Shown: piece after piece, positions 25,509 to 34,790 of the stretch
How positions within the stretch are numbered: the first letter of the stretch is position 1
How the letters are laid out: each line of letters begins with the position of its first letter
Source: Sphingomonas sp.
Lineage (GTDB): Bacteria; Pseudomonadota; Alphaproteobacteria; Sphingomonadales; Sphingomonadaceae
Reading direction: 5' to 3'
Assembly: GCF_019746665.1 (NCBI RefSeq)
Contig: NZ_JAIERS010000014.1
Coordinates: forward strand, 1 to 64,000
Length of the DNA: 64,000 bases
Translations under genes and position numbers: made by a program
The notes under the pieces: generated by a model
The model's database searches: none
What the model saw: the letters and a program-made list of their open reading frames with translations, nothing else
Told to the model about the DNA's origin: nothing

Positions 25509-26431
25509 CCCGTGCCGAGCTGGTCGCGGCGGCGCGCGCCTCGATCGCGCGCGGCTCGAAAAGCTTCGCGGCCGCCAGCCATTTGTTCGCGCCCAAGATG
25601 CGCGAGCGTGCCTGGCTGCTCTATGCTTGGTGCCGCGCGTGCGACGATCTCGCCGACGGGCAGGATCACGGCCATGGCATGACCCGGATCGACGACGCCC
25701 CCGCCCGCCTCGCCCGGCTGACCGCGCTCACCGAAGCCGCGCTTGCGGGGCGCGAGACGGGTGAGATGCCGTTCGATGCCTTGCGCGTCGTCGCCGCCGA
25801 GACCGGGCTGCCGGCGGGCTTCGCGCGCCACCACCTCGCCGGCTTCGCGCGCGACGCGGCCGAGTGGCGCCCCGCGACCGAAGCCGAACTGCTCGATTAT
25901 TGCTATCAAGTGGCCGGCGTCGTCGGCTGCATGATGGCGGTGGTGATGGGGGTTTCGCCCAGCGACGAAACCACGCTCGACCACGCCTGCGAGCTGGGGC
26001 TCGCCTTCCAGCTGGCGAACATCGCCCGCGACGTGGCCGAGGATGCGAGCGTCGGCCGTTGCTATCTGCCGGGTGACTGGCTCGCCGAGGCCGGTATCGC
26101 CCGCGAGGCGTTGCTGGCCGATCCCGCGCGCCTCGTGCCGCTCGTCCGCCGCCTGACCGACCGCGCGGCGCAGTTCGAGGCGCGCGCGCGCCACGGCACC
26201 CCGGCGCTCCCGTTCCGCGCCGCCTGGGCGGTGCTGGCGGCGGCGCGCATCTATGGCGATATCGGCCGCAAGGTGGCGACGCTTGGCGCGGGCGCGCTCA
26301 CCCAGCGGGTGGGCACCTCGCGCGGAGAGAAGATCGGGGCGATCTATAGCGCCTGGCATCAGGCGCGGCAGCGGGAACGGCTCTATCCGCCGATTGGAGG
26401 GCCGGCGCTTTGGGAAAGGCCGAGGCTCTAG
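25505..26431 (+). CDS. crtB: Phytoene synthase
   Basis: Joins two geranylgeranyl diphosphates to phytoene. A 308-aa all-helical squalene/phytoene synthase: the first Asp-rich motif is in YAWCRACDDLADG, the second in FQLANIARDVAEDA, with the YCYQVAGVVGCMM segment between. The start is GTG at 25505, overlapping the LOG stop (GTGA). It is the last gene of the crt cluster and ends 12 bases before a convergent small membrane protein gene. Confidence 0.96.
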   Translation: MTRAELVAAARASIARGSKSFAAASHLFAPKMRERAWLLYAWCRACDDLADGQDHGHGMTRIDDAPARLARLTALTEAALAGRETGEMPFDALRVVAAETGLPAGFARHHLAGFARDAAEWRPATEAELLDYCYQVAGVVGCMMAVVMGVSPSDETTLDHACELGLAFQLANIARDVAEDASVGRCYLPGDWLAEAGIAREALLADPARLVPLVRRLTDRAAQFEARARHGTPALPFRAAWAVLAAARIYGDIGRKVATLGAGALTQRVGTSRGEKIGAIYSAWHQARQRERLYPPIGGPALWERPRL

Positions 26432-26443
26432 CGACGCCAGCCT

Positions 26444-26869
26444 CTATCCCGCCGCGCGCCGTCCCCAAGGCAGCGCGAGCGACGGCACCGGCACCCGCGC
26501 CGCGATCCAGCCGCCGGCGAGCGGGGCGAGCACCGCGCCGAGCCGCATCCACAAGGGGTGGGGAATGGTGAACACCGTCACCAACCCGCCCGCGATCACC
26601 AAGGCGACAATCACCCCGCCGAGCCGCCCCGGCCCCGCGATCGCGCGGACCGCGAACGCGCCGACCGCGCTTCCCAGGCCCCAGCCGAGCAACGCCAGCG
26701 CCTTGGCGGCGAAGGGCAACTCGTCCATCACCTCGCCCTGATCGACGCTGTCCATGTTCGCGAAATTGGCCGGGATCGGGAAGAATTGCGCCGATACCGC
26801 CTCGATCCCGACGATCACCGCGAACGCCAACACGGCGCCCGCCAAGAGCGCCAAAACCATGCGAACCAT
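26444..26869 (-). CDS. Small conserved membrane protein
   Basis: No function recognised. 141 aa with four predicted membrane segments: an N-terminal MVLALLAGAVLAFAVIVG, one near LALLGWGLGSAVGAFAVRAI, one near VIVALVIAGGLVTVF and one near GAVLAPLAGGWIAARV. A short conserved-looking periplasmic segment (FFPIPANFANMDSVDQ) sits after the first span. The ATG at 26869 follows GGGAGGCGG. It may be read with the small protein at 26915-27163, which lies 45 bases upstream on the same strand. Confidence 0.7.
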   Translation of the reverse strand: MVRMVLALLAGAVLAFAVIVGIEAVSAQFFPIPANFANMDSVDQGEVMDELPFAAKALALLGWGLGSAVGAFAVRAIAGPGRLGGVIVALVIAGGLVTVFTIPHPLWMRLGAVLAPLAGGWIAARVPVPSLALPWGRRAAG

Positions 26870-26914
26870 CACCGCCTCCCTGAGCCATGATGATAGCAGA
26901 TCGGCGCGTGGTGG

Positions 26915-27163
26915 TCAGCCGCCGCGGCGCACGGCTCGCCGCAAATCGGCACCGCCCACATTGGCCATATGGATGCCCGCCGCGCGACAGGTGGCGCTCA
27001 CCACCGGATAGTCGAGGTCTGCGTGGCGTTGCAGCGCGATCGGCATCGCCTGCTGGCACGCCTCGATCGAGGCATAGCGCGTTGTTTCCAGGCGTTGCTC
27101 GACACAGGCGGCGCCATCATCGCCGCAACCGAGGATCGCCATCACATAATAAAATGGGCCCAT
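26915..27163 (-). CDS. Small cysteine-containing protein, unknown
   Basis: An 82-aa protein with no recognised domain. The N-terminus is mildly hydrophobic (MGPFYYVMAILGCG), which could be a weak signal or anchor. Cysteines fall at 13, 20, 36 and 59 in a region with RYASIEACQQAMP, reminiscent of small exported disulfide-bonded proteins. The start has GGAGACGAC upstream. Short length leaves some doubt that it is translated, but spacing and ribosome-binding site support it. Confidence 0.55.
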   Translation of the reverse strand: MGPFYYVMAILGCGDDGAACVEQRLETTRYASIEACQQAMPIALQRHADLDYPVVSATCRAAGIHMANVGGADLRRAVRRGG

Positions 27164-27255
27164 CCGTCGTCTCCATGCGGCGGGTAGAACGTGGGGGCCT
27201 TGCCAAATGTTTCAACCGCTTTTGCGGCGGCCCCCGACGCCCTACATCAGGGGCA

Positions 27256-29070
27256 ATGCCACCCGACACCCCGACCCGCGCCGAACCGCCGCTGCTGCCG
27301 ACGCTCGCCCGTTTCCTCCCCTATCTGTGGCCGCGCGATCATCCGGGCTTGCGGCTGCGCATCATCGTCGCGCTGCTGCTCGTGATCGGTTCGAAGCTGG
27401 TGCAGGTCTATGGCGCGCCGTTCGCGCTGGCGGGCGTGGTCGATGGCATGGCGCGGGGCGAGCGCGGCGCCTTCGTGCTGATCGCCGCGCTCGCGCTCGG
27501 CTATGCGGCGGCGCGCTTCGGCAGCGTGTTGTTCGACAATCTGCGCAACGCGGTGTTTGAGCGCGTCGGGCAGGAAGCGACGCGGGCATTGGCGGTCAAC
27601 GTCTTCAGCCATCTCCACCAGCTGTCGCTGCGGTTCCACCTCGAACGCCGCACGGGCGCCGTTTCCAAGGTGGTCGAGCGCGGCACCAAGAGCATCGACA
27701 CGATGCTCTATTTCCTGCTGTTCAACATCGCGCCGACGGTGCTGGAATTGGTGCTGGTGCTGCAGATTTTCGGCAGCCGCTTCGGCGCCTGGCTGGTGAT
27801 CGCGACGCTGGCGATGGTCGGCAGCTACATCTGGTTCACCCGCGTTGTCACCGATTGGCGCAATGCCTTGCGCGCGCAGCTCAATGATCTCGATACCGGC
27901 GCCGTCGCGCATGCGGTCGATTCGCTGCTGAACTTCGAGACGGTCAAATATTTCAACGCCGAAAGCCGCGAGGCGGCGCGGTACGACCGGGCGATGGCGG
28001 CCTATGCCCGCGCGGCGGTGAAGAACGAAACCTCGCTCGCCTGGCTCAATATCGGGCAGAGCTTCATCACCAACGCGATGATGGCGATTGGCCTGGGCAT
28101 CGTGATCTTCGGCTGGCGCGACGGGCGGTTCGACGCGGGCAGTGTCGTGCTGGTCTCGACATTGCTCGCGCAGTTATTCCGCCCGCTCGATTTGCTCGGC
28201 ATGGTCTATCGCACCGTGCGGCAGGGGGTGGTCGACATGGCGGCGATGTTCGACCTGATCGACGCCCCTGCCGAGATCACCGACGCCCCCGGCGCGCCGG
28301 CTTTGATGGTGCGCGCGGGGCATGTGCGGTTCGAAGGAGTCCACTTCGCTTATGATCCGGCGCGCCCGATTTTGAAGGGCATCGATCTCGACGTGCCCGC
28401 CGGCCACACCCTCGCGGTCGTCGGCCCTTCGGGCGCGGGCAAGTCGACGCTGGCGCGGCTGTTGTTCCGTTTTTACGATGTAAATGCCGGGCGGATCACC
28501 ATCGACGGGCAGGACATCGCCCAAGTGCAGCAAGAGACGCTGCGCGCGGCAATCGGCATCGTTCCGCAGGACACGGTGCTGTTCAACGACACGATCGGCT
28601 ATAATATCGGCTATGGCCGCGAGGGCGCCGCGCTCGCGGAGATCGAGCAGGCGGCGCGCGGCGCGGCGATCGCCGATTTCATCGCCCGCCAGCCCGGCGG
28701 CTATGACGCGCGCGTTGGCGAGCGCGGGCTGAAGCTGTCGGGCGGCGAGAAGCAACGCGTCGCGATCGCGCGCACCCTGCTCAAGAACCCGCCGATCTTG
28801 CTGCTCGACGAGGCAACCAGCGCGCTCGACAGCCGCACCGAGGCCGAAATCCAGGCAACGCTCGAGGCGATCAGCGCGCGGCGGACGACGATCGTAATCG
28901 CTCACCGTCTGTCGACCGTGGTCAATGCCGACGAGATCGTCGTGCTCGACGGCGGCGTGGTGCGCGAACGCGGCACCCACGCCGCGCTGCTGCGGCTTGG
29001 CGGGCTTTACGCGGAAATGTGGAACCGCCAGGCACAGGAAAGCGCTGAACAGGCACTCGCCGCCGAATAA
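27256..29070 (+). CDS. ABC exporter of the Atm1/HMT family (fused permease-ATPase)
   Basis: A 604-aa half-transporter. The six-helix type I exporter domain (about 35-330) carries SKVVERGTKSIDTMLYFLLFNIAPT and LNFETVKYFNAE, hallmarks of Atm1. The nucleotide-binding domain has Walker A VGPSGAGKST, signature LSGGEKQR and Walker B ILLLDEATSALD. Bacterial Atm1 from Novosphingobium (NaAtm1) exports glutathione and metal- or persulfide-conjugated glutathione and protects against heavy metals; that activity is inferred here from family. The start at ATG 27256 lacks a strong Shine-Dalgarno. Likely a homodimer in the inner membrane. Confidence 0.92.
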   Translation: MPPDTPTRAEPPLLPTLARFLPYLWPRDHPGLRLRIIVALLLVIGSKLVQVYGAPFALAGVVDGMARGERGAFVLIAALALGYAAARFGSVLFDNLRNAVFERVGQEATRALAVNVFSHLHQLSLRFHLERRTGAVSKVVERGTKSIDTMLYFLLFNIAPTVLELVLVLQIFGSRFGAWLVIATLAMVGSYIWFTRVVTDWRNALRAQLNDLDTGAVAHAVDSLLNFETVKYFNAESREAARYDRAMAAYARAAVKNETSLAWLNIGQSFITNAMMAIGLGIVIFGWRDGRFDAGSVVLVSTLLAQLFRPLDLLGMVYRTVRQGVVDMAAMFDLIDAPAEITDAPGAPALMVRAGHVRFEGVHFAYDPARPILKGIDLDVPAGHTLAVVGPSGAGKSTLARLLFRFYDVNAGRITIDGQDIAQVQQETLRAAIGIVPQDTVLFNDTIGYNIGYGREGAALAEIEQAARGAAIADFIARQPGGYDARVGERGLKLSGGEKQRVAIARTLLKNPPILLLDEATSALDSRTEAEIQATLEAISARRTTIVIAHRLSTVVNADEIVVLDGGVVRERGTHAALLRLGGLYAEMWNRQAQESAEQALAAE

Positions 29071-29094
29071 CGGCTGATGTCATTTCGATCGGAC

Positions 29095-29120
29095 CTGATG
29101 TTCATCAAGATGAACATCAG
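29095..29120. promoter_or_regulatory. Perfect 12-bp inverted repeat upstream of secreted protein
   Basis: CTGATGTTCATC (29095-29106) and GATGAACATCAG (29109-29120) are perfect arms with a two-base AA centre. The 26-base dyad lies 25 bases after the ABC exporter stop and about 140 bases before the next start. Its short centre resembles a dimeric regulator operator more than a terminator. Confidence 0.5.
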
Positions 29121-29262
29121 CTTTCGATGGCGTTCATCCTGCGTTTACAACCGACGAACCGTTTTTCTCTGCGATGAACGGAAGAACAAAGCCGCCGCTG
29201 GCGCGCTTCTTCCCACGTCACTCCCGACGAACTGGCGTGGCACGATTCACAGGAGAATGATG

Positions 29263-29763
29263 ATGCGTAGCAAGATTTTGGTCGCCCTGGCCGCCGCGGG
29301 CCTGGTGAGCGGCGCGGCGATTGCCCAGACCACGGGCGGTGCGGGCTCGACGGGTTCGACGGGCTCCACCGGTTCGACCAGCAGCGATCAGACCGGCGCG
29401 AGTTCGGGTAGCAGCACCAGCGGCACGATGAGCAGCCAGTCGGACGATCAGCGCGGTCGCGGCAAGGCCAAGCGCGGCAAGCACGGCACGGGCTCGGGCA
29501 GCAGCACCTCGGGTGGCAACTACAACGACCCGAACGGGACGAGCAGCGGTACCGGCAACCAAAGCACGTCCGGCACCGATGCTTATGGATCGACCACTGG
29601 GCAGGGCACGGCTTCCGACCCCAAGGGCACCGCGTCGGGCACCACCACCGATCCGATGAGCGGCACGACCGGAACCACGGGAACCACCGGGACCACGGGT
29701 AGCGCCGGAACCACCGGCAGCACGGGCTCATCCAGCTCCAGCAGCACGCCTACTCCGCGCTAA
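29263..29763 (+). CDS. Secreted Gly/Ser/Thr-rich low-complexity protein
   Basis: A 166-aa exported protein of unknown role. The signal peptide ends near AAIAQ. The mature protein is almost entirely Gly, Ser and Thr with short tandem motifs (TGSTGST near its start, GTTGTTGTT near the end), interrupted by one basic patch (RGRGKAKRGKHG). No fold is expected; a flexible surface or matrix component is possible. Three ATGs are in tandem at 29257, 29260 and 29263 behind AGGAGA, and the last has the best spacing. It ends just before a strong terminator. Confidence 0.75.
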   Translation: MRSKILVALAAAGLVSGAAIAQTTGGAGSTGSTGSTGSTSSDQTGASSGSSTSGTMSSQSDDQRGRGKAKRGKHGTGSGSSTSGGNYNDPNGTSSGTGNQSTSGTDAYGSTTGQGTASDPKGTASGTTTDPMSGTTGTTGTTGTTGSAGTTGSTGSSSSSSTPTPR

Positions 29764-29777
29764 TCGCCGAACGGTCT

Positions 29778-29811
29778 TTCGGGGGAAGATCGCTCTTCCC
29801 CCGAAGTTTTT
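29778..29811 (+). terminator. Strong rho-independent terminator
   Basis: TTCGGGGGAAGA (29778-29789) and TCTTCCCCCGAA (29794-29805) form a perfect 12-bp stem with a four-base loop, followed by GTTTTT. It terminates the Gly/Ser/Thr-rich gene and lies five bases from the end of the convergent flavoprotein gene, which it may also serve. Confidence 0.92.
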
Positions 29812-29815
29812 ATCT

Positions 29816-30397
29816 TCACGGCACCAGCCAGTGCGCCACCAACGTGCCGCTCGACCAGTCGAACCGCGCGCGACGGTGGCCCTCGGCGCTCAGCCAGAGC
29901 CAGTCAAGGCTGTGATAGCGCACGATCAGCACAGCGAATTGATCTTCCGCCCCGGGCGAGAGCAAGGGCGCGGGCGGCGGCGTCGCGACGACGCTGCCCG
30001 GCGCCGGCTGAATGGCGTAGCAGGCGCGTGCCTGCGGCGCGCTGGCGAGCCAGGCGGCGCGGGTGTCGGCGCCGGTCAGCACCGTCGCCTCGCCCGCCAG
30101 CCGTAGCTGCAGCTTCGCCCCCGGATCATAACCATGAACCATGACGCGCGGATCGGCGGCGAGTTCGGCGATCTTCGCGCTACGGCGATCGGTGTGGAGC
30201 CGCAGTCGTCGCGCATCCGGGTCGAAGGCGCGCAGCACCAGCGTGCGGACATCGGGCGCGCCATCGGCGGCGATGCTCGCCAGTTGCAGCGTTCGCCAAG
30301 GGCTCCGGCGATCGGCGACCGCGCGGCGCAGCAGGCGTTCGGCCTCGGCGAGCGCTTCGCCCAGATCGTCGGCGAAGGCGGGCCGGGCGGCGCTCAA
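29816..30397 (-). CDS. Pyridoxamine 5'-phosphate oxidase-like FMN-binding protein
   Basis: A 193-aa flavin split-barrel protein of the PNPOx-like group (Alr4036 type). Visible are PWRTLQLASIAADGAPDVRTLVLRAF, with the FMN-phosphate contact region LHTDRRSAKIAEL, and the C-terminal WLSAEGHRRARFDW. Residues needed for true PdxH activity cannot be verified, so vitamin B6 synthesis is not claimed. A TTG at 30397 overlaps the stop of the TlpA-like gene (TTGA), giving a coupled start; an ATG at 30463 would extend the protein by 22 residues into that gene. Confidence 0.8.
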   Translation of the reverse strand: MSAARPAFADDLGEALAEAERLLRRAVADRRSPWRTLQLASIAADGAPDVRTLVLRAFDPDARRLRLHTDRRSAKIAELAADPRVMVHGYDPGAKLQLRLAGEATVLTGADTRAAWLASAPQARACYAIQPAPGSVVATPPPAPLLSPGAEDQFAVLIVRYHSLDWLWLSAEGHRRARFDWSSGTLVAHWLVP

Positions 30398-30978
30398 CGT
30401 GCTTCGGCGAGGAGCTTCGCCGTTTCGGCGCTCGTCCAGTCGCGCTCGCCCGAGGTGCGCCACACCTCATTGCCCTGCGAATCATAGAGGATCGTCGTTG
30501 GCAGGTTGACCCCCATGCCGCCGCTGATCTTGGCCTGATCGTCGTAGAGCGGCGGCAGGTTCTTGATGCCGCGCGCCTCCAGGAACGGCTTCACCTTGGC
30601 GAGCCCTTCGAGATCCTGGCTCACCGCGATCACGCGCAGGCCGCCGGGCGCCTTGCCGGCGAGCGTATCGAGCTGGGGCAATTCCTTCACACACGGCGCG
30701 CACCACGTCGCCCAGAGATTGAGCAGCATCGGCCGCCCCAGGAAGCTGTTGAGCGGCACATAAGCGCCCTTCGCGTCCTGCACCGCATAGGTCGGCAGCC
30801 CCTGCCCCTTATGGCTGCGGTCAATCGCGCCGGCCGCCATTTTCGCCACGGGCTTCGCGCCAGCGGGCATTTCAGCCGAGTTGGTGATGGTGACCTCGGA
30901 CGCTTGTGACTGGGGCGCGGATTGCCTATCGCACGCGCCGAGCAGCAGGATCGGGAGACAGAAGATCAAGCGCGACAC
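30394..30978 (-). CDS. TlpA-like thiol-disulfide lipoprotein
   Basis: A membrane-anchored periplasmic redoxin of 194 aa. The lipobox LLGAC follows a short hydrophobic signal, then a thioredoxin fold with active site WATWCAPC, the cis-Pro region [11 protein letters not shown] and a C-terminal helix. Such proteins reduce periplasmic disulfides, for example during cytochrome c maturation. A GTG at 30978 has GGAG six bases upstream and is preferred; an ATG at 30996 overlaps the argH start codon on the other strand. The flavoprotein gene follows with overlapping codons. A DsbD reductase that could recharge it lies at 38103-40151. Confidence 0.88.
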   Translation of the reverse strand: MSRLIFCLPILLLGACDRQSAPQSQASEVTITNSAEMPAGAKPVAKMAAGAIDRSHKGQGLPTYAVQDAKGAYVPLNSFLGRPMLLNLWATWCAPCVKELPQLDTLAGKAPGGLRVIAVSQDLEGLAKVKPFLEARGIKNLPPLYDDQAKISGGMGVNLPTTILYDSQGNEVWRTSGERDWTSAETAKLLAEAR

Positions 30979-30994
30979 CGAAAGCTCCAATGCC

Positions 30995-32374
30995 ATGTGG
31001 GGCGGCCGCTTCGCCGAGGGGCCCGCCGCGGTGATGCGCGAGATAAACGCCTCGATCCCCTTCGACAAGCGACTGTGGCGGCAGGACTTGCGCGCCAGCC
31101 GGGCGCATGCGGCGATGCTCGCCAAACAGGGCATTATCGGCACGGAAGATGCCGCCGCGATCGACGCCGGGCTGGAAGCGGTCGGCGCCGATTACGCGGC
31201 GCATGGCGTCCCCGAGGACCTGGCGCTCGAGGACATTCACATGCTCACCGAGGCGCGGCTCGCCGAGAAGATCGGCACGGTCGCGGGCCGGCTGCACACC
31301 GCGCGCTCGCGTAACGACCAGGTCGCGACCGATTTCCGGCTATGGGTGCGCGACGCGATCGATCAGGTCGCGATGGCGCTCGGTGGGCTGCAGGACGCGC
31401 TGATCGCCCGCGCCGAGGACCATGCCGACAGCGTGATGCCCGGCTTCACCCATCTGCAGAGCGCGCAGCCGGTGACGCTGGGCCACCATCTGATGGCCTA
31501 TCATGAGATGATCGCGCGCGACCGCCGCCGCTTCGCCGACGCCCGCGCGCGCCTGAACGAGTGCCCGCTGGGCGCCGCCGCGCTCGCCGGCACGGGCTTC
31601 CCGATCGATCGCCACGCGACCGCGGCGGCGCTGGGCTTCGATCGCCCGACGCGCAATTCGCTCGATTCGGTGTCGGACCGCGATTTCGCGCTCGATTATC
31701 TGATGGCGGCAACCCAGTGCGCGCTGCACCTGTCGCGTCTGGCCGAGGAGTTCATCAACTGGGCGTCGCAGCCCTTCGGCTTCGTCGCCTTGAGCGATCA
31801 ATGGTCGACCGGCAGCTCGATCATGCCGCAAAAGCGCAATCCCGACGCCGCCGAGCTGGTGCGCGGGCATAGCGGGCGGATCGCCGGGTGCATGATGGCG
31901 CTCACCATGACGATGAAGGGCCTACCGCTCGCTTATTCCAAGGACATGCAGGATGATAAGCCGCCGGTGTTCGAAGCGCACGACCTGCTCGGCCTGTCGA
32001 TCGCGGCGATGACCGGGATGGTGCGAAGCGCCACCTTCCGCACCGATCGGATGCGCGCGCTGGCCGAATCGGGCTTCGCGACCGCGACCGACCTCGCCGA
32101 CTGGCTGGTCCGCGAGGGCGGCCTGCCGTTTCGTGAGGCGCATCACGTCACCGGCCGCGCGGTGAAGCTGGCGGAAGCGCAAGGCGTGCGGCTCGATCAG
32201 CTCGACATCGGGTCGCTGCGGGCGATTGACTCGCGCATCGACGAGCGGGTCTATGCGGTGCTGAGCGTTGACGCCTCGGTCGCGAGCCGCACCAGTTTCG
32301 GCGGCACCGCGCCGGTTCGGGTGCGCGAAGCGATCGCCGCGGCGAAGGCGGCACGGGCGGGAGAAGAAGCATGA
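30995..32374 (+). CDS. argH: Argininosuccinate lyase
   Basis: Last step of arginine synthesis: cleaves argininosuccinate to arginine and fumarate. A 459-aa fumarase/aspartase superfamily enzyme with MWGGRF at the N-terminus, [16 protein letters not shown], and the superfamily signature [12 protein letters not shown] about mid-protein. The ATG at 30995 is essentially head-to-head with the divergent TlpA-like gene, so its promoter must lie within that gene. The stop overlaps the start of the small lipoprotein (ATGA). The order argH-lipoprotein-lysA is widespread in proteobacteria. Confidence 0.97.
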   Translation: MWGGRFAEGPAAVMREINASIPFDKRLWRQDLRASRAHAAMLAKQGIIGTEDAAAIDAGLEAVGADYAAHGVPEDLALEDIHMLTEARLAEKIGTVAGRLHTARSRNDQVATDFRLWVRDAIDQVAMALGGLQDALIARAEDHADSVMPGFTHLQSAQPVTLGHHLMAYHEMIARDRRRFADARARLNECPLGAAALAGTGFPIDRHATAAALGFDRPTRNSLDSVSDRDFALDYLMAATQCALHLSRLAEEFINWASQPFGFVALSDQWSTGSSIMPQKRNPDAAELVRGHSGRIAGCMMALTMTMKGLPLAYSKDMQDDKPPVFEAHDLLGLSIAAMTGMVRSATFRTDRMRALAESGFATATDLADWLVREGGLPFREAHHVTGRAVKLAEAQGVRLDQLDIGSLRAIDSRIDERVYAVLSVDASVASRTSFGGTAPVRVREAIAAAKAARAGEEA

Positions 32375-32604
32375 AACGCGCGCTGCTGCTGATCGCGCTG
32401 AGCCTTGCCGGGTGCGGCACCAATAATGGCGTGCGCCCGCTGGAGGGCAAGGCGCTGCCGGTCGCGCCCTATGGCGCGCAGGCGCAACCCACGCCCGCCG
32501 AGCTGCTGACCCCCGCGCCCCAGGCACGGCCGCAGCGCTCGAACGAGTTGCTCAAAACCTCCGAAGCGCGCCGGCAGGACGAGTTCGACCTGCCGCCGAA
32601 TTGA
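32371..32604 (+). CDS. Small lipoprotein between argH and lysA (LptM-like position)
   Basis: A 77-aa lipoprotein: [16 protein letters not shown] gives a clean signal and lipobox (Cys15). The mature part is Pro/Gln/Ala-rich and ends in QDEFDLPPN. Short lipoproteins beside lysA in other proteobacteria (YifL, now LptM) assist LptD maturation and share the LAGCG-Pro-rich pattern, so an LptM-like role is plausible by position, not by strong similarity. Translationally coupled to argH. Confidence 0.78.
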   Translation: MKRALLLIALSLAGCGTNNGVRPLEGKALPVAPYGAQAQPTPAELLTPAPQARPQRSNELLKTSEARRQDEFDLPPN

Positions 32605-32637
32605 CGTCGCGATGCACCCTGCCATGATCCTTCCAAC

Positions 32638-32736
32638 CTTCCCCGGCGAAGGCCGGGGCCTAGTCGCGCCTCGACAGCTTCGTCGCCCTCGGCCCGCCAC
32701 CGTCCGGCAGCTGGGCCCCGGCTTTCGCCGGGGAAG
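32638..32736. repeat. CCCCGGCGAAGGCCGGGG-family inverted repeat, copy b
   Basis: Arms of 23 bp (32638-32660 and 32714-32736) pair with one mismatch around a 53-base spacer. Sequence matches the copy at 8986-9084. It fills the gap between the lipoprotein and lysA, so unlike the other copies it lies between co-directional genes. Confidence 0.85.
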
Positions 32737-32766
32737 AGGTTAAGGGACGAGTACAGGACCCCCATC

Positions 32767-34023
32767 TTGGACCATTTCACCTATCGCGACGGCGCCCTGT
32801 GGTGCGAGGACGTGCCGCTGGCGCGCATCGCCGAGGAAGTCGGCACGCCCGTCTATGTCTATTCGACCGCGACGCTTCGGCGCCACGCCGAGGTGTTTCA
32901 CGCGGGGCTGACCGCCGTGCCGGGCGCGCACCTGGCGTTCGCGGTGAAGGCCAACCCCAATCTCGCCGTGCTGCGGGTGCTGGCGCAGGCGGGCTATGGC
33001 GCGGACATCGTCTCCGGCGGGGAACTCGCGCGCGCGCTGGCGGCGGGGATGGCGCCGGCCGACATCGTCTTCTCGGGCGTCGGCAAGCGCCGTGACGAGC
33101 TTGAAGCCGGGCTCGACGCCGGCATTGGTCAGTTCAACATCGAGCTGGAGGAAGAAGGCGCCGTCCTCGCGGAACTCGCCGCCGCGCGCGGCCAGGTCGC
33201 GCAGGCGGTGCTGCGGGTGAACCCCGATGTCGATGCCCGCACCCACGCCAAAATTTCGACCGGCAAGGCCGAGAACAAGTTCGGCGTGCCGATCGATCAA
33301 GCCCCGGCGATCTTCGCGCGGCTCGCCGGGCGCCCGGGGCTGGCGCTGCGCGGGGTCGCGATCCATATCGGCAGCCAGCTGCAGACGCTCGAGCCGCTCG
33401 AGGCCGCCTACCGCCGGATCGGCGCGCTGGTGGCGCAGCTGCGCGCGGCGGGCCATGCGATCAGCCATGTCGATCTGGGTGGCGGGCTGGGCGTGCCCTA
33501 CCGCGCGGGGGACGCTTATCCCAGCCCTGCCGAGCTTGGCGCGATGGTCGCGCGCGTCACCGCCGATTGGGGCGTGACGCTGATGTTCGAGCCCGGGCGG
33601 GTGATCGTCGGCAATGCCGGAGTGCTGCTCACGCGGGTGCTGTGGGTGAAGCCGGGGGTGGTCCATCCGCATGTGATCGTCGATGCGGCGATGAACGACC
33701 TCGCCCGCCCCGCGCTCTACGACGCCTGGCACGATTTCGCCGCCGTCGCCCCGAGCGGCGCACGGATGACCGCCAACATCGCCGGCCCGGTGTGCGAAAG
33801 CGGCGACACCTTCGCCGTCGCGCGCGAGATCGACGCGGTGGCGCGCGGCGACCTCGCCGTATTCCGCACCGCGGGCGCTTACGGCGCGACGATGGCCTCC
33901 ACCTATAACAGCCGCGCGCTGGTGCCCGAGGTGCTGGTGTCGGGCGATCGCTACGCGGTGGTCGCCGATCGCATCGCCCCCGCGACGATCCTCGCCGCCG
34001 AGCGCGTGCCCGAATGGCTGTGA
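32767..34023 (+). CDS. lysA: Diaminopimelate decarboxylase
   Basis: Final lysine step: decarboxylates meso-diaminopimelate to lysine. A 418-aa PLP fold III enzyme with Schiff-base K61 in [14 protein letters not shown], the glycine-rich [10 protein letters not shown] and [11 protein letters not shown] for PLP phosphate. CESGDTFA carries a conserved substrate-contact Cys. The start codon is TTG at 32767 (LDHFTYRDG), with no strong ribosome-binding site visible because the repeat element ends just upstream. It overlaps the next gene by ten bases. Confidence 0.95.
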   Translation: MDHFTYRDGALWCEDVPLARIAEEVGTPVYVYSTATLRRHAEVFHAGLTAVPGAHLAFAVKANPNLAVLRVLAQAGYGADIVSGGELARALAAGMAPADIVFSGVGKRRDELEAGLDAGIGQFNIELEEEGAVLAELAAARGQVAQAVLRVNPDVDARTHAKISTGKAENKFGVPIDQAPAIFARLAGRPGLALRGVAIHIGSQLQTLEPLEAAYRRIGALVAQLRAAGHAISHVDLGGGLGVPYRAGDAYPSPAELGAMVARVTADWGVTLMFEPGRVIVGNAGVLLTRVLWVKPGVVHPHVIVDAAMNDLARPALYDAWHDFAAVAPSGARMTANIAGPVCESGDTFAVAREIDAVARGDLAVFRTAGAYGATMASTYNSRALVPEVLVSGDRYAVVADRIAPATILAAERVPEWL

Positions 34024-34790
34024 GCCTGCACAGCCTGCCGATCTTCGTCCGGCTAGCCGGGCGGCCGGTGGTGCTGCTTGGGCAAGGCGAGGCGGCCGAG
34101 GCCAAGCGCCGGCTGCTCGACCGCGCCGGGGCGGTGATCGTGGAAGAGGCGGACGCGGCGCGGCTCGCGATCGTCGCGATCGAGGATGCAGCGGAAGCCG
34201 AAGCGGCCGCGCACGCGCTGAAAGCACAAGGCCTGCTGGTGAACGTCGTCGATCGCCCGGCCTTGTGCGATTACACCCTGCCCGCGATCGTCGATCGCGC
34301 GCCGGTGCTGGTCGCGATCGGCACCGGCGGCGCTTCGGCGGGGCTAGCCGCCGCATTGCGCCAACGGCTGGAGGCATTGCTGCCGAGTTCGCTCGGGAAG
34401 CTCGCCGACGCGCTCAGCGGCGCCCGCGCGAAACTGCGCGCGCGCTTCCCGGACCCTGCCGAGCGCCGCCGCGCGCTCGGCGCCGCGCTCGCCCCGGGCG
34501 GACAACTCGATCCGCTGGGGATCGCGGCGGACGTCGATTTCTGGCTAGACGATTATGTCGCGGGGCCAGGGCGCGACCTGTTCACGATGCGCCTTACGTC
34601 GCCCGACCCCGACGATCTGACGCTGCGCCGCGCGCGCCACCTCGCGCTTGCCGACCGCGTGTATCACACCGCGCGCGTGCCGGCGGCGATCCTCGACCGC
34701 GCCCGCGCCGATGCCGAACGCATCCTGGCCGATACCGCGCCCGACAATGATTTGCCGGGCCTCTCCGTGTTCGTGGATTACGCGCCATGA
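34014..34790 (+). CDS. Siroheme synthase N-domain-like protein (precorrin-2 dehydrogenase/ferrochelatase)
   Basis: A 258-aa protein matching the N-terminal CysG module without the methyltransferase half. It has a Rossmann motif (PVVLLGQGEAAEAKRRLLDRAG), then VNVVDRPALCDYTLPAIVDRAPVLVAIGTGGASAGLA, with the conserved Asp and dimer-domain sequence following. It would oxidise precorrin-2 and chelate iron to give siroheme for sulfite or nitrite reductase. The adjacent uroporphyrinogen methyltransferase is not present in this window. It overlaps both lysA and the CorA-like gene, so all three are co-translated. Confidence 0.87.
   Translation: MAVSLHSLPIFVRLAGRPVVLLGQGEAAEAKRRLLDRAGAVIVEEADAARLAIVAIEDAAEAEAAAHALKAQGLLVNVVDRPALCDYTLPAIVDRAPVLVAIGTGGASAGLAAALRQRLEALLPSSLGKLADALSGARAKLRARFPDPAERRRALGAALAPGGQLDPLGIAADVDFWLDDYVAGPGRDLFTMRLTSPDPDDLTLRRARHLALADRVYHTARVPAAILDRARADAERILADTAPDNDLPGLSVFVDYAP

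Noticed and set aside
29077..29262. Longer N-terminus for the Gly/Ser/Thr-rich protein
   Set aside because: It would cover the 29095-29120 dyad and bury the signal peptide; the tandem ATGs behind AGGAGA fit better.
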